NCBI GenBank assembly: GCA_048013815.1
Contig: CM106586.1
Span: 4,464,001-4,528,000 of the forward strand
Direction: 5' to 3'
DNA length: 64,000 nt
Origin: Setoptus koraiensis
Lineage: Eukaryota > Arthropoda
This document shows, piece by piece, positions 48,681 to 58,381 of this stretch. How positions within the stretch are numbered: position 1 is the stretch's first letter; each line of letters opens with the position of its first letter. The position numbers were made by a program, and so were the translations under genes. Under the pieces are notes generated by a model. That model was not told the origin of the DNA, made no database searches, and saw only the letters and a list, made by a program, of their open reading frames with translations.

Positions 48681-49862
48681 TTATATGGGACATTGTGGTC
48701 GAATTCTACCTCGCGTAGTCATATTGTTTTGCATTCCTGTTCTGAGAACTATCTTGTTCTTGAATTTGTTGAATCTCTTTAAGTCGTTAGCGAATGTTAC
48801 AGCAGCTCTACCAGTCAAGCCTGTCCACTTGAGATTATTCTTAACATTTGCCGTAGAGCCATCTTTGTCCTGATGCAATAGGGCTCCTGGACGGAACTTG
48901 ATACTTCTTCTGACAGTTCCGCGATTATTGGTATATTCGATTGCTCTGTTCAAGTCGTAGGGTCCACTGGCCTGAGTTGGGGCCAAACGTTGCTTATAGT
49001 ATTTGAATAGACTCCGATGGCCGATCGACTTGCCTGCTCGAGGGAGGTGCATTTGCCAACTGTCATCAATCCACATTTCTCTCGAATCAATGTCCTCCCC
49101 ATCCGATGATGAGCTACCATCCTTAGATTTTATTTCTTTATCTGGATAATTGTCAGAGTAGTCATAAAAGTCAGCGTATTCCGCAACGGCTTGTTCTTGA
49201 TCGTAACGTATCTTACAATGGTCTTTGTATAACATATGCAATCTAACCCCATGTAAGGATCGGAACTGTTTATTACACCATAGACATGTATTGCCCGCAC
49301 CAACCTTGAAACCTAGATACTCTATCAAGCCATCTATATCATCGAGATATCTTTCTTCTGGTATAAAGAATCCGTGGACGTACATGTGGTTGACGTTTTC
49401 CATCACAGTGGGGCTCTGCTTGGCGCAAAACAAACAGGTATCTGGTCTTACAACATTTTTCATCATTCTTTTTGTTTCTTCTGGATCCTCTTCGTCTTCC
49501 AATGCATCGAAGTCTTCGTCGTCTGTTTCCCATTCATCACTGTCGATTTCTTCTTCTTCCTTAAGGTTCTCCGCGGTGCTTTCTAGTTCATCTAGCTTCT
49601 CTTGTTTAGAATAGAGATCGGAAAAATCTTCGGGATTGAGTTTTTTGGAGTTTGCTCGCTTCTCTTTCGGAGTTTCTTGTTTCGGATTGTTTCGCTGCAG
49701 TTCCTTAAGATCATTGAAGGAATTCAGATCTATGGGATCGAGGCTACAGACGCGACGTTTGATATTATAAAGATGCCACTCTGTTTTGAAGTGTTCTCTC
49801 TGCAGTGAGCCATTCTCAAATTTCAGCCTGCATCCCATACATGTAAATTTAGGATTCGACAT
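48681..49862 (-). CDS. ZNF622: ZNF622/Rei1-type 60S ribosome maturation factor
   Basis: Single exon of 393 residues with ATG at 49862. The order of parts is that of the Rei1/ZNF622 family: an N-terminal zinc finger (CMGCRLKFENGSLQREHFKTEWHLYN), a long acidic linker (EEEEIDSDEWETDDEDF), two more fingers (CLFCAKQSPTVMENVNHMYVH and CLWCNKQFRSLHGVRLHMLYKDHCK) and the C-terminal tail with GHRSLFKYYKQRL and a basic end. In yeast Rei1 acts on cytoplasmic pre-60S particles to release and recycle the Arx1/Alb1 export factors, and its tail probes the polypeptide exit tunnel. Length equals yeast Rei1 and is shorter than the human protein (477). It lies convergent with DLST (203 bp between stops) and divergent from STEEP1. 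Confidence 0.93.
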   Translation of the reverse strand: MSNPKFTCMGCRLKFENGSLQREHFKTEWHLYNIKRRVCSLDPIDLNSFNDLKELQRNNPKQETPKEKRANSKKLNPEDFSDLYSKQEKLDELESTAENLKEEEEIDSDEWETDDEDFDALEDEEDPEETKRMMKNVVRPDTCLFCAKQSPTVMENVNHMYVHGFFIPEERYLDDIDGLIEYLGFKVGAGNTCLWCNKQFRSLHGVRLHMLYKDHCKIRYDQEQAVAEYADFYDYSDNYPDKEIKSKDGSSSSDGEDIDSREMWIDDSWQMHLPRAGKSIGHRSLFKYYKQRLAPTQASGPYDLNRAIEYTNNRGTVRRSIKFRPGALLHQDKDGSTANVKNNLKWTGLTGRAAVTFANDLKRFNKFKNKIVLRTGMQNNMTTRGRIRPQCPI

Positions 49863-50277
49863 GTCTTCTTTGTTCGGTCGGTTTTTATGATTTTTCGATT
49901 CCTGAGTTTCCCTGCGATAATTGAAATTAAATATATATAAATCTGAAACTCATTACACGAATTTTCGCACGAATGATTACTGGTAGAGTGGCCTTCACAC
50001 CACACTGACTGAAAGCAATTTCAAGAACACTGTGCTTGCATCATCGCGCCGCCAGTCTTTCAAACGTCCAGCTGATCTGTTGTTATTATTATTTAATCTA
50101 ACATTGGATGCCGAAAGTTTAAAAATATGCATTTGCATTTATGAGTTGATCCAGCAAAATCGGCAGGATATCAAAACCCCAGCAAGCTTATCAAGAATGT
50201 ATTAAGAATGAAAACATTCCAATTGATACTGTGGTCGCCAATTCAGCAGCTAAGAGCAAAATAGATATATTTGTAAG
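49863..50277. promoter_or_regulatory. bidirectional promoter between ZNF622 and STEEP1
   Basis: 415 bp separate two divergent start codons, so both promoters and leaders must share this space. No TATA box is clear on either side. Confidence 0.55.
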
Positions 50278-50922
50278 ATGCCGAAAGTAGTATCGAGAAG
50301 TATAGTTTGCGCTGACGTTAGGAGTAATGTACGTGACGAGAAACCTCTCAATGTTTATTATTGCTGGTGCGGACAGATAGGTCTAATATTAGATTGCAAG
50401 ATACACAATCTTCCATTGAGGGAACGGGACAACTCGCGTATTATTGATAAGAAAAAACATCTAGCCGTGAGTTTCCCTTGTTTGGATCAGAAGAAAACTA
50501 TCAAGGATGATGCTATTACATACGTAAAATGGAAGGATGGCGTTGAGAAACAGTATAGACTCAAATGCAAAAGGTGTAACTTATTCACATTCTACAAGCA
50601 CTCGAGAGACTCGGAAATTATATTTGTCGTTAACAAGGCCATGAACATCAAGCCTGCAAATTCAATTTTCGGTGGAGGAAGAGGAAATTCATCTAACTAC
50701 GATTCCGGCAAGAATAATGCACCATCTACCTCTAATGCTGTCAAGAAATTCGAGAAAAATTCTCAGGGTAGAAACTCAAATGTAACAATTTCGACCTTGG
50801 ACGAAGATGAGGCCGAACTAGAGGCCAAAGTGATAGAACAATCTTATGAGGAGAATGCTAGCATCGTGCAAAGAGAACTCGAACGCCAGGCAGCTAAAAA
50901 GCGCAGGATGGAGGATTACTGA
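50278..50922 (+). CDS. STEEP1: STEEP1 homologue (STING ER exit protein, CXorf56 family)
   Basis: Single exon of 214 residues. The start MPKVVSRSIVCADVRSN is the family signature. It is followed by VYYCWCGQIGLILDCKIHNL (a CxC motif), the RERDNSRIID segment, YRLKCKRCNLFTFYKH (a CxxC motif) and a charged helical C-terminus (EDEAELEAKVIEQSYEEN). In vertebrates STEEP1 helps STING leave the endoplasmic reticulum. In invertebrates the role is less clear, and the protein has also been linked to spliceosomal complexes. The length fits the family (about 220). AATAAA follows at 50951-50956. Part of this gene has been copied to 55290-55445. Confidence 0.93.
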   Translation: MPKVVSRSIVCADVRSNVRDEKPLNVYYCWCGQIGLILDCKIHNLPLRERDNSRIIDKKKHLAVSFPCLDQKKTIKDDAITYVKWKDGVEKQYRLKCKRCNLFTFYKHSRDSEIIFVVNKAMNIKPANSIFGGGRGNSSNYDSGKNNAPSTSNAVKKFEKNSQGRNSNVTISTLDEDEAELEAKVIEQSYEENASIVQRELERQAAKKRRMEDY

Positions 50923-50950
50923 TCTTGCGATCAGTTGTATAGTGTATTAT

Positions 50951-50956
50951 AATAAA
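50951..50956 (+). terminator. polyadenylation signal of STEEP1
   Basis: AATAAA 29 nt after the stop codon. Confidence 0.6.
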
Positions 50957-51296
50957 TTAGTATCAGCACTTCGGTTGATACTGCTCTTGCAGTAGATGAG
51001 TGATTGATGGCCGCCGTGTCAGCTTATTGCCAAGATCTGAGTCATTCACCTATGATCTTGATCTCTTGTTTGTGCTCGTTAGTGCTCAGTAAACTTTCAA
51101 TGGATGCCAATAGTTCGTCTTGGCCACATCTGAATGCATTTAATCTTGTCTCTTTTTCAAACTAATGCTGAAGACAGCAGCATGGAGCAAAGGAATGAAT
51201 TTAAACTATGCAAATTACAAATTTGCTACAACGATAATTTTACTTGTATATCATATGAATCAGTCGCAATACAAATATTCATCAATATACACCAAT

Positions 51297-52301
51297 CTAA
51301 CTCCAAGGTAATACAACAAAAGAGTGGTTACCCTTACAATCAGGGTCATCATAGGGACATCGCCTCCTCCGCTCTTCTCTCTTTCTAGCTTCTTCCAACT
51401 CCCTCTCTCTGGCCTCTTCTTTCATCTTGGCTTCTAACCACTGCCTCCTCCTGGCCTCTTCCAGTTCGTACTTCTTTTTGATTGGTTGCAACTTATCTAA
51501 CTCTTCCACCATTTTGTTTTTATCCACTGTCAGCTTGTTAATCTCTTTTATTTGAGAATCCTTGATTATCTCGCACGTAGTCAAACTACGTTTGGTTTCC
51601 GCCAATTGATTACCGCATTCGTGCATAGTAGCCACTTGTTTCTCAAATGTAGCCAATTTTGACTCGTACGAATTTCTCATTTCATTTTGACGATCGGCAC
51701 TCTCCGTTTTGATAGAGCACAATCCTTGCTTCAAATCGCTCAACTCTTTGTCTTTTTGCTTCAATTTATCCTCTGCATCCTTCGAGATAGTAGATAGAGA
51801 GGAAATCAATTTATTCTTTAATTCCATTTCTTTGTCAATCTTATTCAAATCTTTCTGTAAAGTGGAAATTTCCTGCTCATATTGACCAGTCACAGACAGC
51901 GCTTTTTCTAATTGTCCAGCTAAGTTTTCACTTTTAGAGCGTTCCTTGTCCAACAACTCTTGCAGTTCTCTGAGTGAATTATGCTCGTTTCCAAGTCCAT
52001 CTTGCGGTGAAATTACATCCAAAGTTCCTCTTGGTTCCCTTTCATTTCCAATTTCAGCCGCAGCAACAATTTCGGGAGCCGTTGCTACACTTTTCGGACG
52101 TTCTTTGAAAGAGTTCATTTCATCGTTGCCCTTCAGTTTCTCGAAGTATCCAACCAACGAGCTCACTTTTGCCAAGTTACCTCGTTCTTGATTAGATCCA
52201 AGCACAACATGGTTTTCAGGTTTTGCAGATGTCACACGAAATATGATAGAAAGCAGAATGAACACTGTTGACAAAAATCTAACATCTTGTTGTCGAATCA
52301 T
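51297..52301 (-). CDS. secreted coiled-coil protein, array copy A (type 1)
   Basis: 334 residues from ATG 52301. The signal peptide (DVRFLSTVFILLSIIFRVTSA) is followed by a low-complexity stretch and the family motif KVSSLVGYFEKL at about 45-56. There is one 35-residue module (LQELLDKERSKSENLAGQLE), then a long heptad coiled coil (EQEISTLQKDLNKIDKEMEL through LAETKRSLTTCE), a highly charged KEEARERELEEARKREE helix and the C-terminal CPYDDPDC motif, ending VVLPWS. Compared with copy C it lacks about 50 residues of the central coil. No family is recognised. It is probably an extracellular or secretory-granule oligomer; the role is unknown. It reads toward STEEP1 (convergent). Confidence 0.85.
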   Translation of the reverse strand: MIRQQDVRFLSTVFILLSIIFRVTSAKPENHVVLGSNQERGNLAKVSSLVGYFEKLKGNDEMNSFKERPKSVATAPEIVAAAEIGNEREPRGTLDVISPQDGLGNEHNSLRELQELLDKERSKSENLAGQLEKALSVTGQYEQEISTLQKDLNKIDKEMELKNKLISSLSTISKDAEDKLKQKDKELSDLKQGLCSIKTESADRQNEMRNSYESKLATFEKQVATMHECGNQLAETKRSLTTCEIIKDSQIKEINKLTVDKNKMVEELDKLQPIKKKYELEEARRRQWLEAKMKEEARERELEEARKREERRRRCPYDDPDCKGNHSFVVLPWS

Positions 52302-52887
52302 CGTCAGCCGTTCAACCAGATATCAAATACCAAATCTTGACAGTTTTTTAGGAAATCACCTAAACTTATATTTCAGCTATTAAAAATGATGATAATATCA
52401 GCATTTCAACATTCACATTTGTTATGGTGGTCTAGAAACAATGGATAATAATGATAACATAATATCCATGGAAGGTAAAAACTCTATAAATAGAATCGGA
52501 TCATGCAATATGGATGACGAACTGGGGATTATTTTTGGTCAATCGAAGTTTGAAGCTAGACCAGCGATGGAAATCACACGCAATCACAAGAGCGTTGAAG
52601 AGTTTGTCTACAGATTTTGCATCTTCATTGGAGAGACTGCAATCAAATGTCGGTCGTAGCCGGTTCGGCCGTATCTTCTACCTGCTAGACATGACGAAAT
52701 GAAGTTGCGACCTTCTTCCAGAAAGATGGAATCTGAGAATTTATCTCAAAGGTATGGTCATTCTTACCGATATAGTAGTGCTTGTAATAGAGAAACAGGG
52801 GAGACATCCCGATTCGTGGCGATTTGCTTAATTTATTCCGCATTTTACTCGAAGAAGCTCAAGACTTTCGGCGCTACCTATACAAAC
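52302..52887 (-). promoter_or_regulatory. upstream region of copy A (repeated before C and D)
   Basis: The first 270 bp are nearly identical to 57431-57700, and a more diverged third copy lies at 58892-59150. On the minus strand CTGAAATATAAGTTTAGG (about 52376 downward) could be the TATA box, some 60 bp before the ATG, and it is kept in all three copies. Confidence 0.45.
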
Positions 52888-53245
52888 CTAAACAAAATCT
52901 AACTCTATCTCGAGTCTAAATACAATATTGTTTTTACCAATTGTCATCTTCTTAAGCTCTTTCATCATTCGGGAGTTTTTGATGGACTTGCCTGTATTCA
53001 GACTACGTTTTGTTTCCGCCAATTGAGTCCCATATTCGTACATCATGGCCGCTTGTTTCTCAAATATAGCTACTTTAGACTCATACGAATTTGTTTTCAT
53101 TTCGACGATCGGCACTTTCTGTTTGATAAGATGCAATCCTTTCTCCAAATCGATCAATTCTTTGTCTCGTCAATTCAATTTATTCTCTGATTCTTTTTAA
53201 CATACCAGATGAAAAGGAAATTAATTCATTCTCTTCTTTCATTTC
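52888..53245 (-). pseudogene. remnant of a type-1 coiled-coil gene (C-terminal half)
   Basis: The minus strand reads SYESKVAIFEKQAAMMYEYG and QLAETKRSLNTG, matching SYESKLATFEKQVATMHECG and QLAETKRSLTTC of copy A. It continues into LEKGLHLIKQKV but has no start or signal peptide and breaks upstream. It abuts the 3' end of copy B. The equivalent in unit 2 is split between 58085-58380 and 59480-59594, so unit 1 appears to have lost the DNA between. Confidence 0.75.
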
Positions 53246-53249
53246 TCCG

Positions 53250-54398
53250 TTAATTTTCAAATCTATCTACAAAGTAGAAATTTCTTAGGAAGGTCAACTC
53301 TTTTACGTCTCGTGCCATCTCGTCCTCCATTTTTTTGCTCATTTCTTGCAAATCTCTCAAATCTTTTTCCATCGAGGAAAGTTTTTTATCATACTCAGTA
53401 GATAAGGTTTTGACGAAAATTTCGTGTGTCTTCGCACAGTCTTTGGCCTCTATCCGCAAAGAATTCAACGTTTCTTGTGTTTGCCTTAAATTCTCTTTTA
53501 ATTGTTCTTTTATGGCTTCGATTTCTTGTAGCCTAGACGACGCATCTTCCAACTGTTTTAGCAAGTTTACGTTCTCTTCACGCTCGTTATCCAGAGCTTT
53601 TTGCAACTCTTTGGAAGACTCGCCAGTCTCCTTGCCGTCCCTGAGCGACATCTCTCTCAACTGTTTCAGCGCGTTTCTGTTCTCAGCTCTCTCGTCCTGT
53701 AGCAATCTCTGTACTTCTTTGAGAAACCTCTCTGTTTCTTTTGCCTTTTCGTTCGTCACTGTCAATTCTTCTAATTGCTTTTTCAAATTATTGTTTTCTG
53801 TTTGCTCATTATGCAGTACTTCTTGCAACTCTTTGAGTGTCTTTTGAGTTTCTGTATCCTTCATTGACATCGCACTTAATTTTTCAATCAAGTTTTTATT
53901 CTCTGCTCGCTCTATTTCTAGTAATTCTTCCACTTCATCTAGCGATCTCTGGGTCTCTTTCAATTTTCTATTTTTCTGTGACAGTTGGAGCGAGTTTTGG
54001 GCCTCTGTTTCTTGTTGCCCCAGGAATTCGTGTTCTCGTCGCTTGTCGATAGCTATCGATAGCCTAGTCTTCTCATCACAATCTACCGCCTTGTCTTCTT
54101 TAAGTTGGTTGTATTTTGACTTTGTCCTTGCTTCTCTATCTCGGTGGGCATCGGAAGAATATTTGACAGATTTAGCGGGACTATTCCTTGGGAGTTCTAA
54201 TGAAGATTTCCGCCTTCCGTTAGTTCCAAAATTTTCAAAATGCCTTACCAGCGAACTTACTTTAACTATGTCCTCTCGGTCCAGAGTGGGCTTCTCTGTT
54301 GCTTTAGCGACCTCTGCCAAGGCCACCAGTAGTATGAGAGGATTGACCAGAATGCATACGAGCGATAATAAAGTGGCATTTTGATGAAGCGCAGCCAT
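53250..54398 (-). CDS. secreted coiled-coil protein, array copy B (type 2)
   Basis: 382 residues from ATG 54398. The signal peptide is different from type 1 (LLSLVCILVNPLILLVALAEV), but the shared motif follows at the same place (DREDIVKVSSLVRHFENF). The body is a coiled coil with four 35-residue modules of the pattern LxEVLxNExxENxNLxKQLxEx, then LKENLRQTQETLNSLRIEA and SMEKDLRDLQEMSKKMEDEM. The last residues (LRNFYFVDRFEN) come from DNA that in type 1 encodes EISTLQKDLN, read in another frame, so the original type-1-like C-terminus with CPYxDPxC has been cut off. A TATAAA on the minus strand about 80 bp upstream may be its TATA box. Confidence 0.83.
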   Translation of the reverse strand: MAALHQNATLLSLVCILVNPLILLVALAEVAKATEKPTLDREDIVKVSSLVRHFENFGTNGRRKSSLELPRNSPAKSVKYSSDAHRDREARTKSKYNQLKEDKAVDCDEKTRLSIAIDKRREHEFLGQQETEAQNSLQLSQKNRKLKETQRSLDEVEELLEIERAENKNLIEKLSAMSMKDTETQKTLKELQEVLHNEQTENNNLKKQLEELTVTNEKAKETERFLKEVQRLLQDERAENRNALKQLREMSLRDGKETGESSKELQKALDNEREENVNLLKQLEDASSRLQEIEAIKEQLKENLRQTQETLNSLRIEAKDCAKTHEIFVKTLSTEYDKKLSSMEKDLRDLQEMSKKMEDEMARDVKELTFLRNFYFVDRFEN

Positions 54399-55289
54399 AA
54401 TTTCTGCTTTTGATTGAGTGTCCGCGACCGACTATTGAGTCAGTTATCCGGCGATACTATCTCATGGTTTTTTTTTATAGGAAATGCATACAGAAGAAAA
54501 TTCATGAAAACAATCAAAAGATCAACTTCCTATTAATAATTTGTACGTCATTTTATCACTTGACAACGCAGGTCACTCGTATTCGCTATGGAATCAGCCT
54601 ACTAATAACGCTCTAACTTAATGCTGCAATTTGTCAATTAGCAATCGTTAGCTTTGAGTTGTGCTGATTTCCGGCCAAAGTGATTACCGAGCATTGATAT
54701 CATTAATCATCATTCGTTGGCCTGCCCGTAATTTCGAAATATCATTCATCCAGTTTGACAAAATCATCGACTTTACCTATACTCACTCTGAAGATGAAAA
54801 GAGAATTTCACTTTCTAGATGATTAGACCAGTAAACTAAAAGGTTGCCTAGGCTATGGAGTTCAGTTCAATTCAAGTGTTGATTGGATATGTACGAACGA
54901 TGTTCGACCTAGAAAGTTGTTGCCAAAGTAAAACTATTTGATAGTATCTTGTAGAGACCAAATTAGTCACAGTGATGATGCGACAGATTTGTGCTCACAA
55001 ACATTGTTGAAAATATCCTCTGTGAGCTGCGCTAACAAGCGAAAAGGCCTCGTACAAAAAAAAACTAGAACTTTCTGGAACCACAGACTGTATATGTCTG
55101 ATGAATGGCTAACCAGAATCTAGACTAAAATATGCAACAATAACCAGCTATTGGTGTAAAGATAGATTTTTTTATCTAGCAGATGATATGAATCATTGAC
55201 GATATAGCATGGATGATATGATTTTTGTTGCACAACTCGTGAGTACTATGTAAACTAAATCCAGACATCATAACAAACAGTTTGGTACA

Positions 55290-55445
55290 TCTAATATTAG
55301 ATACAGAATCTTGCATTGGGGGAGAAGGACAACTCGCGTATTATCGATAAGAAAAAACAGTATAGACTCAAATGCAAAAGGTGTAACTTATTCACATTCT
55401 ACTAGCACTCGAGAGACTCTGAATTATATTTTTCGTTAGCGAGGC
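55290..55445 (+). pseudogene. STEEP1 fragment at the duplication junction
   Basis: Matches STEEP1 positions about 50386-50640: the segment GGACAACTCGCGTATTAT (encoding DNSRII) and, after an internal deletion of about 90 bp, the segment ACTCAAATGCAAAAGGTG (encoding LKCKRC). It lacks the start of the gene, carries an in-frame stop (TAC AAG became TAC TAG) and has no 3' end. It marks where the second duplication unit was joined to the first. Confidence 0.88.
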
Positions 55446-56122
55446 TTTGTTTCGTGTGATTCCAAAATGGGCTCTGGCGTAGTTTCAATCTTTTCTCCTA
55501 ACCCTTTGACAATGCGAGCCGCTAGAATCCCTAGTAACTAGGGCCTAGTTGCACTTGCCATTCCCCAACCACTAGCCATATATATGGTTGGTCAAAAGAT
55601 CTTCGATTTCGACGGCCGCCATGTCTGCTAATTTCGAAGATCTAAGTCTTTCACCTATGATCCTGATCTTTTGTTTGAGCTCGTTAGTGTCTCCACTCTC
55701 TACTGTGCCAAGTGAAAAATATATCAGTCTGCCTGGTTTGTTCTGCAATCTATCAGGTGTATCTCAAGGTGTGTCTTCCTTTCTCACCAATTGGTCGCAT
55801 TCAATACGCATTTATCAATACTAGCAAGACTACGAATTTATTGTCTGTTTGTTCGGTTTAATTATGTAGTAAATGATCTGAGATGAAAAGTTGTCCATCG
55901 ACGTCAATTCTACATCATCGATTGCCCATTCAATCGAAAGGCTGGTATTATGCAATGCAAAGAGAGACAAACAATGAATGTTTGTCGGAGAAAACCAAAT
56001 TGGCGAGAAAAAACATTGCACAAAGAGCTGTATCGATGTTTGGGATCATAGAAGCTTGATATGAACAACTGATCGGATTGTTAAAAGTGCTATCTGACCA
56101 AATAATCAGCAAATGTAATTTT
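55446..56122. other. intergenic in unit 2, derived from STEEP1 3' flank
   Basis: Contains a copy of the STEEP1 downstream block (55610-55690 against about 51005-51090) and a CCATATATATGG palindrome near 55575. No gene seen. Confidence 0.55.
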
Positions 56123-57430
56123 TCAAAATCGAAAGAATGGATCAGATATCACAGGAAATTGTTGATATCCCCAATACTGCTGCTGATCTCGTGAGTGGTC
56201 AACCTGACAATTTGGATCACCATAAGGGCAAGGTGGCCGTCTCCTTTGCTGCTCTCTCCTGTTGGCTTCTTCATACGCCTTCCTTCTAGCATCTTCTTTC
56301 CTTTTGGCTTCTTCCAACTCCCTCTTTTGGGCCTCTTCTTTCCTCTTGGCTTCTTCCAACTCCTCCCTCTTTCTTGCCTCTTCCAATTCGTACTTCTTTT
56401 TGATTGGTTGCAACTTATCTAACTCTTCCGCCATTTCGTTTCTATCCATTGTCAGCTTGTTTATCTCTTTTGCTTGAGAATCCTTGATTACCTCGCAAGT
56501 ACTCAAACTGCGTTTGGTTTCCGCCAATTGATTACCGCACTCGTGCATCATGGCCACTTGTTTCTCAAATGTAGCCAATTTTGACTCGTACGAATTTCTC
56601 ATTTCATTTTGACGATCGGCACTCTCCGTTTTGATAGAGCACAATCCTTGCTTCAAATCGCTCAACTCTTTGTCTTTTTGCTTCAATTTATTCTCTGCAT
56701 CCTTTAAGATAGTAGATAGAGAGGAAATCAATTTATTCTTTACTTCCATTTCTTTGTCAATCTTATTCAAATCTTTCTGTAAAATGGAAATTTCCTGCTC
56801 GTATTGACTTCTTACAGATTTTAGTTGATTTTCGTGACTTTGTTTAGCATCATGCATGTCCTTGAGCGATGCACTCAATTCTTCTCTCGTTTGGTCGAAA
56901 CTTTCTTTCAGCTGTTCATGAGCGGCCTCAGATTTTTGTCTGCCAGACAACGCTTCTTCTAATTGTCCCGCTAATTTTTCACTCTTTGAGCGTTCCTTGT
57001 CTAACATTTCTTGCAATTCTGTGAGTGAATTTTGTCTTACAGCATCTCTCGCCTCCAAAGAATCTAGTTCTCGTTGTTTCCTGTCCAGAGCATCAGTAAG
57101 AACAATAATACTTTCGTCATCTCCGGCCTCGTTGGCAGACCCATCATGCGGTGAAATTACATCCGAAGTTCCTCTTGATTCCCTTTCATTTCCAATTTCA
57201 TCCGCAGCAACAATTTCGGGAGCCGTTGCTTCACTTTTCGGACGTTCTTTGAAAGAGTTCATTTCATCGTTACCCTTCAGTTTCTCGAAGTATCCAACCA
57301 ACGAGCTCACTTTTGCCAAATTACCTCGTTCTTCATTAGATCCAGCAGGCTTTGCAGATGTTACATGAAATATGATAGAAAGCAGAATAAACACTGTTGA
57401 CAAAAATCTAACATCTTGTTGTCGAATCAT
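56123..57430 (-). CDS. secreted coiled-coil protein, array copy C (type 1, longest)
   Basis: 435 residues from ATG 57430. Signal peptide (DVRFLSTVFILLSIIFHVTSA), KVSSLVGYFEKL motif, Glu/Asp-rich segment, one 35-residue module (LQEMLDKERSKSEKLAGQLE), then AHEQLKESFDQTREELSASL, a segment that copy A lacks and that resembles the LKENLRQTQETLNSL of type 2. The long coil and KKYELEEARKREELEEAKRK repeats follow (a charged helix expanded relative to A), then CPYGDPNC and the tail QFPVISDPFFRF. It is the most complete member, so it is the best model of the ancestral protein. Function unknown. Confidence 0.87.
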   Translation of the reverse strand: MIRQQDVRFLSTVFILLSIIFHVTSAKPAGSNEERGNLAKVSSLVGYFEKLKGNDEMNSFKERPKSEATAPEIVAADEIGNERESRGTSDVISPHDGSANEAGDDESIIVLTDALDRKQRELDSLEARDAVRQNSLTELQEMLDKERSKSEKLAGQLEEALSGRQKSEAAHEQLKESFDQTREELSASLKDMHDAKQSHENQLKSVRSQYEQEISILQKDLNKIDKEMEVKNKLISSLSTILKDAENKLKQKDKELSDLKQGLCSIKTESADRQNEMRNSYESKLATFEKQVAMMHECGNQLAETKRSLSTCEVIKDSQAKEINKLTMDRNEMAEELDKLQPIKKKYELEEARKREELEEAKRKEEAQKRELEEAKRKEDARRKAYEEANRREQQRRRPPCPYGDPNCQVDHSRDQQQYWGYQQFPVISDPFFRF

Positions 57431-58084
57431 CGTCAGCCGTTCAACCAGATATCAAATACCAAATCTTGACAGTTTTTTAGGAAATCACCCAAACTTATAT
57501 TTCAGCAATTAAAAACAATGATAATAATATCAGCATTTCAACATTCACATTTGTTATGGTGGTCTAGAAACAATGGATAATAATGATAACATAATATCCA
57601 TGGAAGGTAAAAACTCTATAAATAGAATCGGATCATGCAATATGGATGACGAACTGGGGATTATTTTTGGTCAATCGAAGTTTGAAGCTAGACTAGAGAT
57701 GCCAATCGAAGGTTCAGTGAATTTTCGCATGGGCAGAAATGGCTCAAAAGAGGGTAAAAGAGTTTGTCTATAGATTTTGCACCGCAAGTTTCTGTCGCTG
57801 CCGGTTCGGCCGTATCTTTTACCTGCTAGACATGACGAAATAAAGTTGCGACCCTCTTCCAGGAAGATATGACGGTGCACCGTAATACAAAGGAACCTAG
57901 TCGATTCTTATCATTGAAATCTGAGAATTTCTCCGAAAGAGGTATACTCATTCTTAGAGATATATCAATGCTTGTAATAGAGAGACAGGGGAGACATCTC
58001 GATTTGTGGCGATTTGCTTAATTTATTCCGCATTTTACTCAAAGAAGCTCAAGACTTTTGGCGCTACCTATACAAACCTAAACA
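57431..58084 (-). promoter_or_regulatory. upstream region of copy C
   Basis: Nearly identical to the region before copy A for about 270 bp, including the candidate TATA sequence, then diverging by insertions and deletions. Confidence 0.45.
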
Positions 58085-58381
58085 AAATCTAACTCTATCT
58101 CGAGTCTAAATACAATATTGTTTTTACCAATTGTCATCTTCTTAAGCTCTTTCATCATTCGGGAGTTTTTGATGGCGTTGCCCGTACTCAGACTACGTTT
58201 TGTTTCCGCCAATTGAGCCACTTATTCGCACATCATGGCCGCTTGTTTCTCAAATATAGCTACTTTAGACTCATACGAATTTGTTTTCATTTCGACGATC
58301 GGCACTTTCAGTTTGATAAGATGCAATCCTTTCTCCAAATCGCTCAATTCTTCATCTCTCCACCTCAATTCACTCTCGCAT
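58085..58381 (-). pseudogene. cut-off 3' half of copy D
   Basis: Just past the stop of copy D the minus strand continues in another frame with DEELSDLEKGLHLIKLKV, SYESKVAIFEKQAAMM and AETKRSLSTGNAI, the expected downstream part of a type-1 protein. It then ends without the charged helix or CPYxDPxC motif. The sequence also carries stops, so it is decayed. Confidence 0.75.

Noticed and set aside
52441-52659. Plus-strand ATG frame (MDNNDNIISMEG...) with TATAAATA nearby, repeated at 57573
   Set aside because: The DNA is duplicated, but the third copy at about 59027 shifts frame after some 24 codons and the C-terminal parts of all copies differ, so the frame is not maintained. It is better read as the upstream region of the minus-strand genes.
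53335-53847. Long plus-strand frames over copy B (and 59746-60183 over copy E)
   Set aside because: They are the reverse of the coiled-coil genes: Ser/Cys/Phe-rich mirror images of Glu/Leu/Lys codons, with no start or motif of their own.
55300-55445. A second working STEEP1
   Set aside because: It lacks the start, has an internal deletion and an in-frame stop; only a fragment at a duplication junction.
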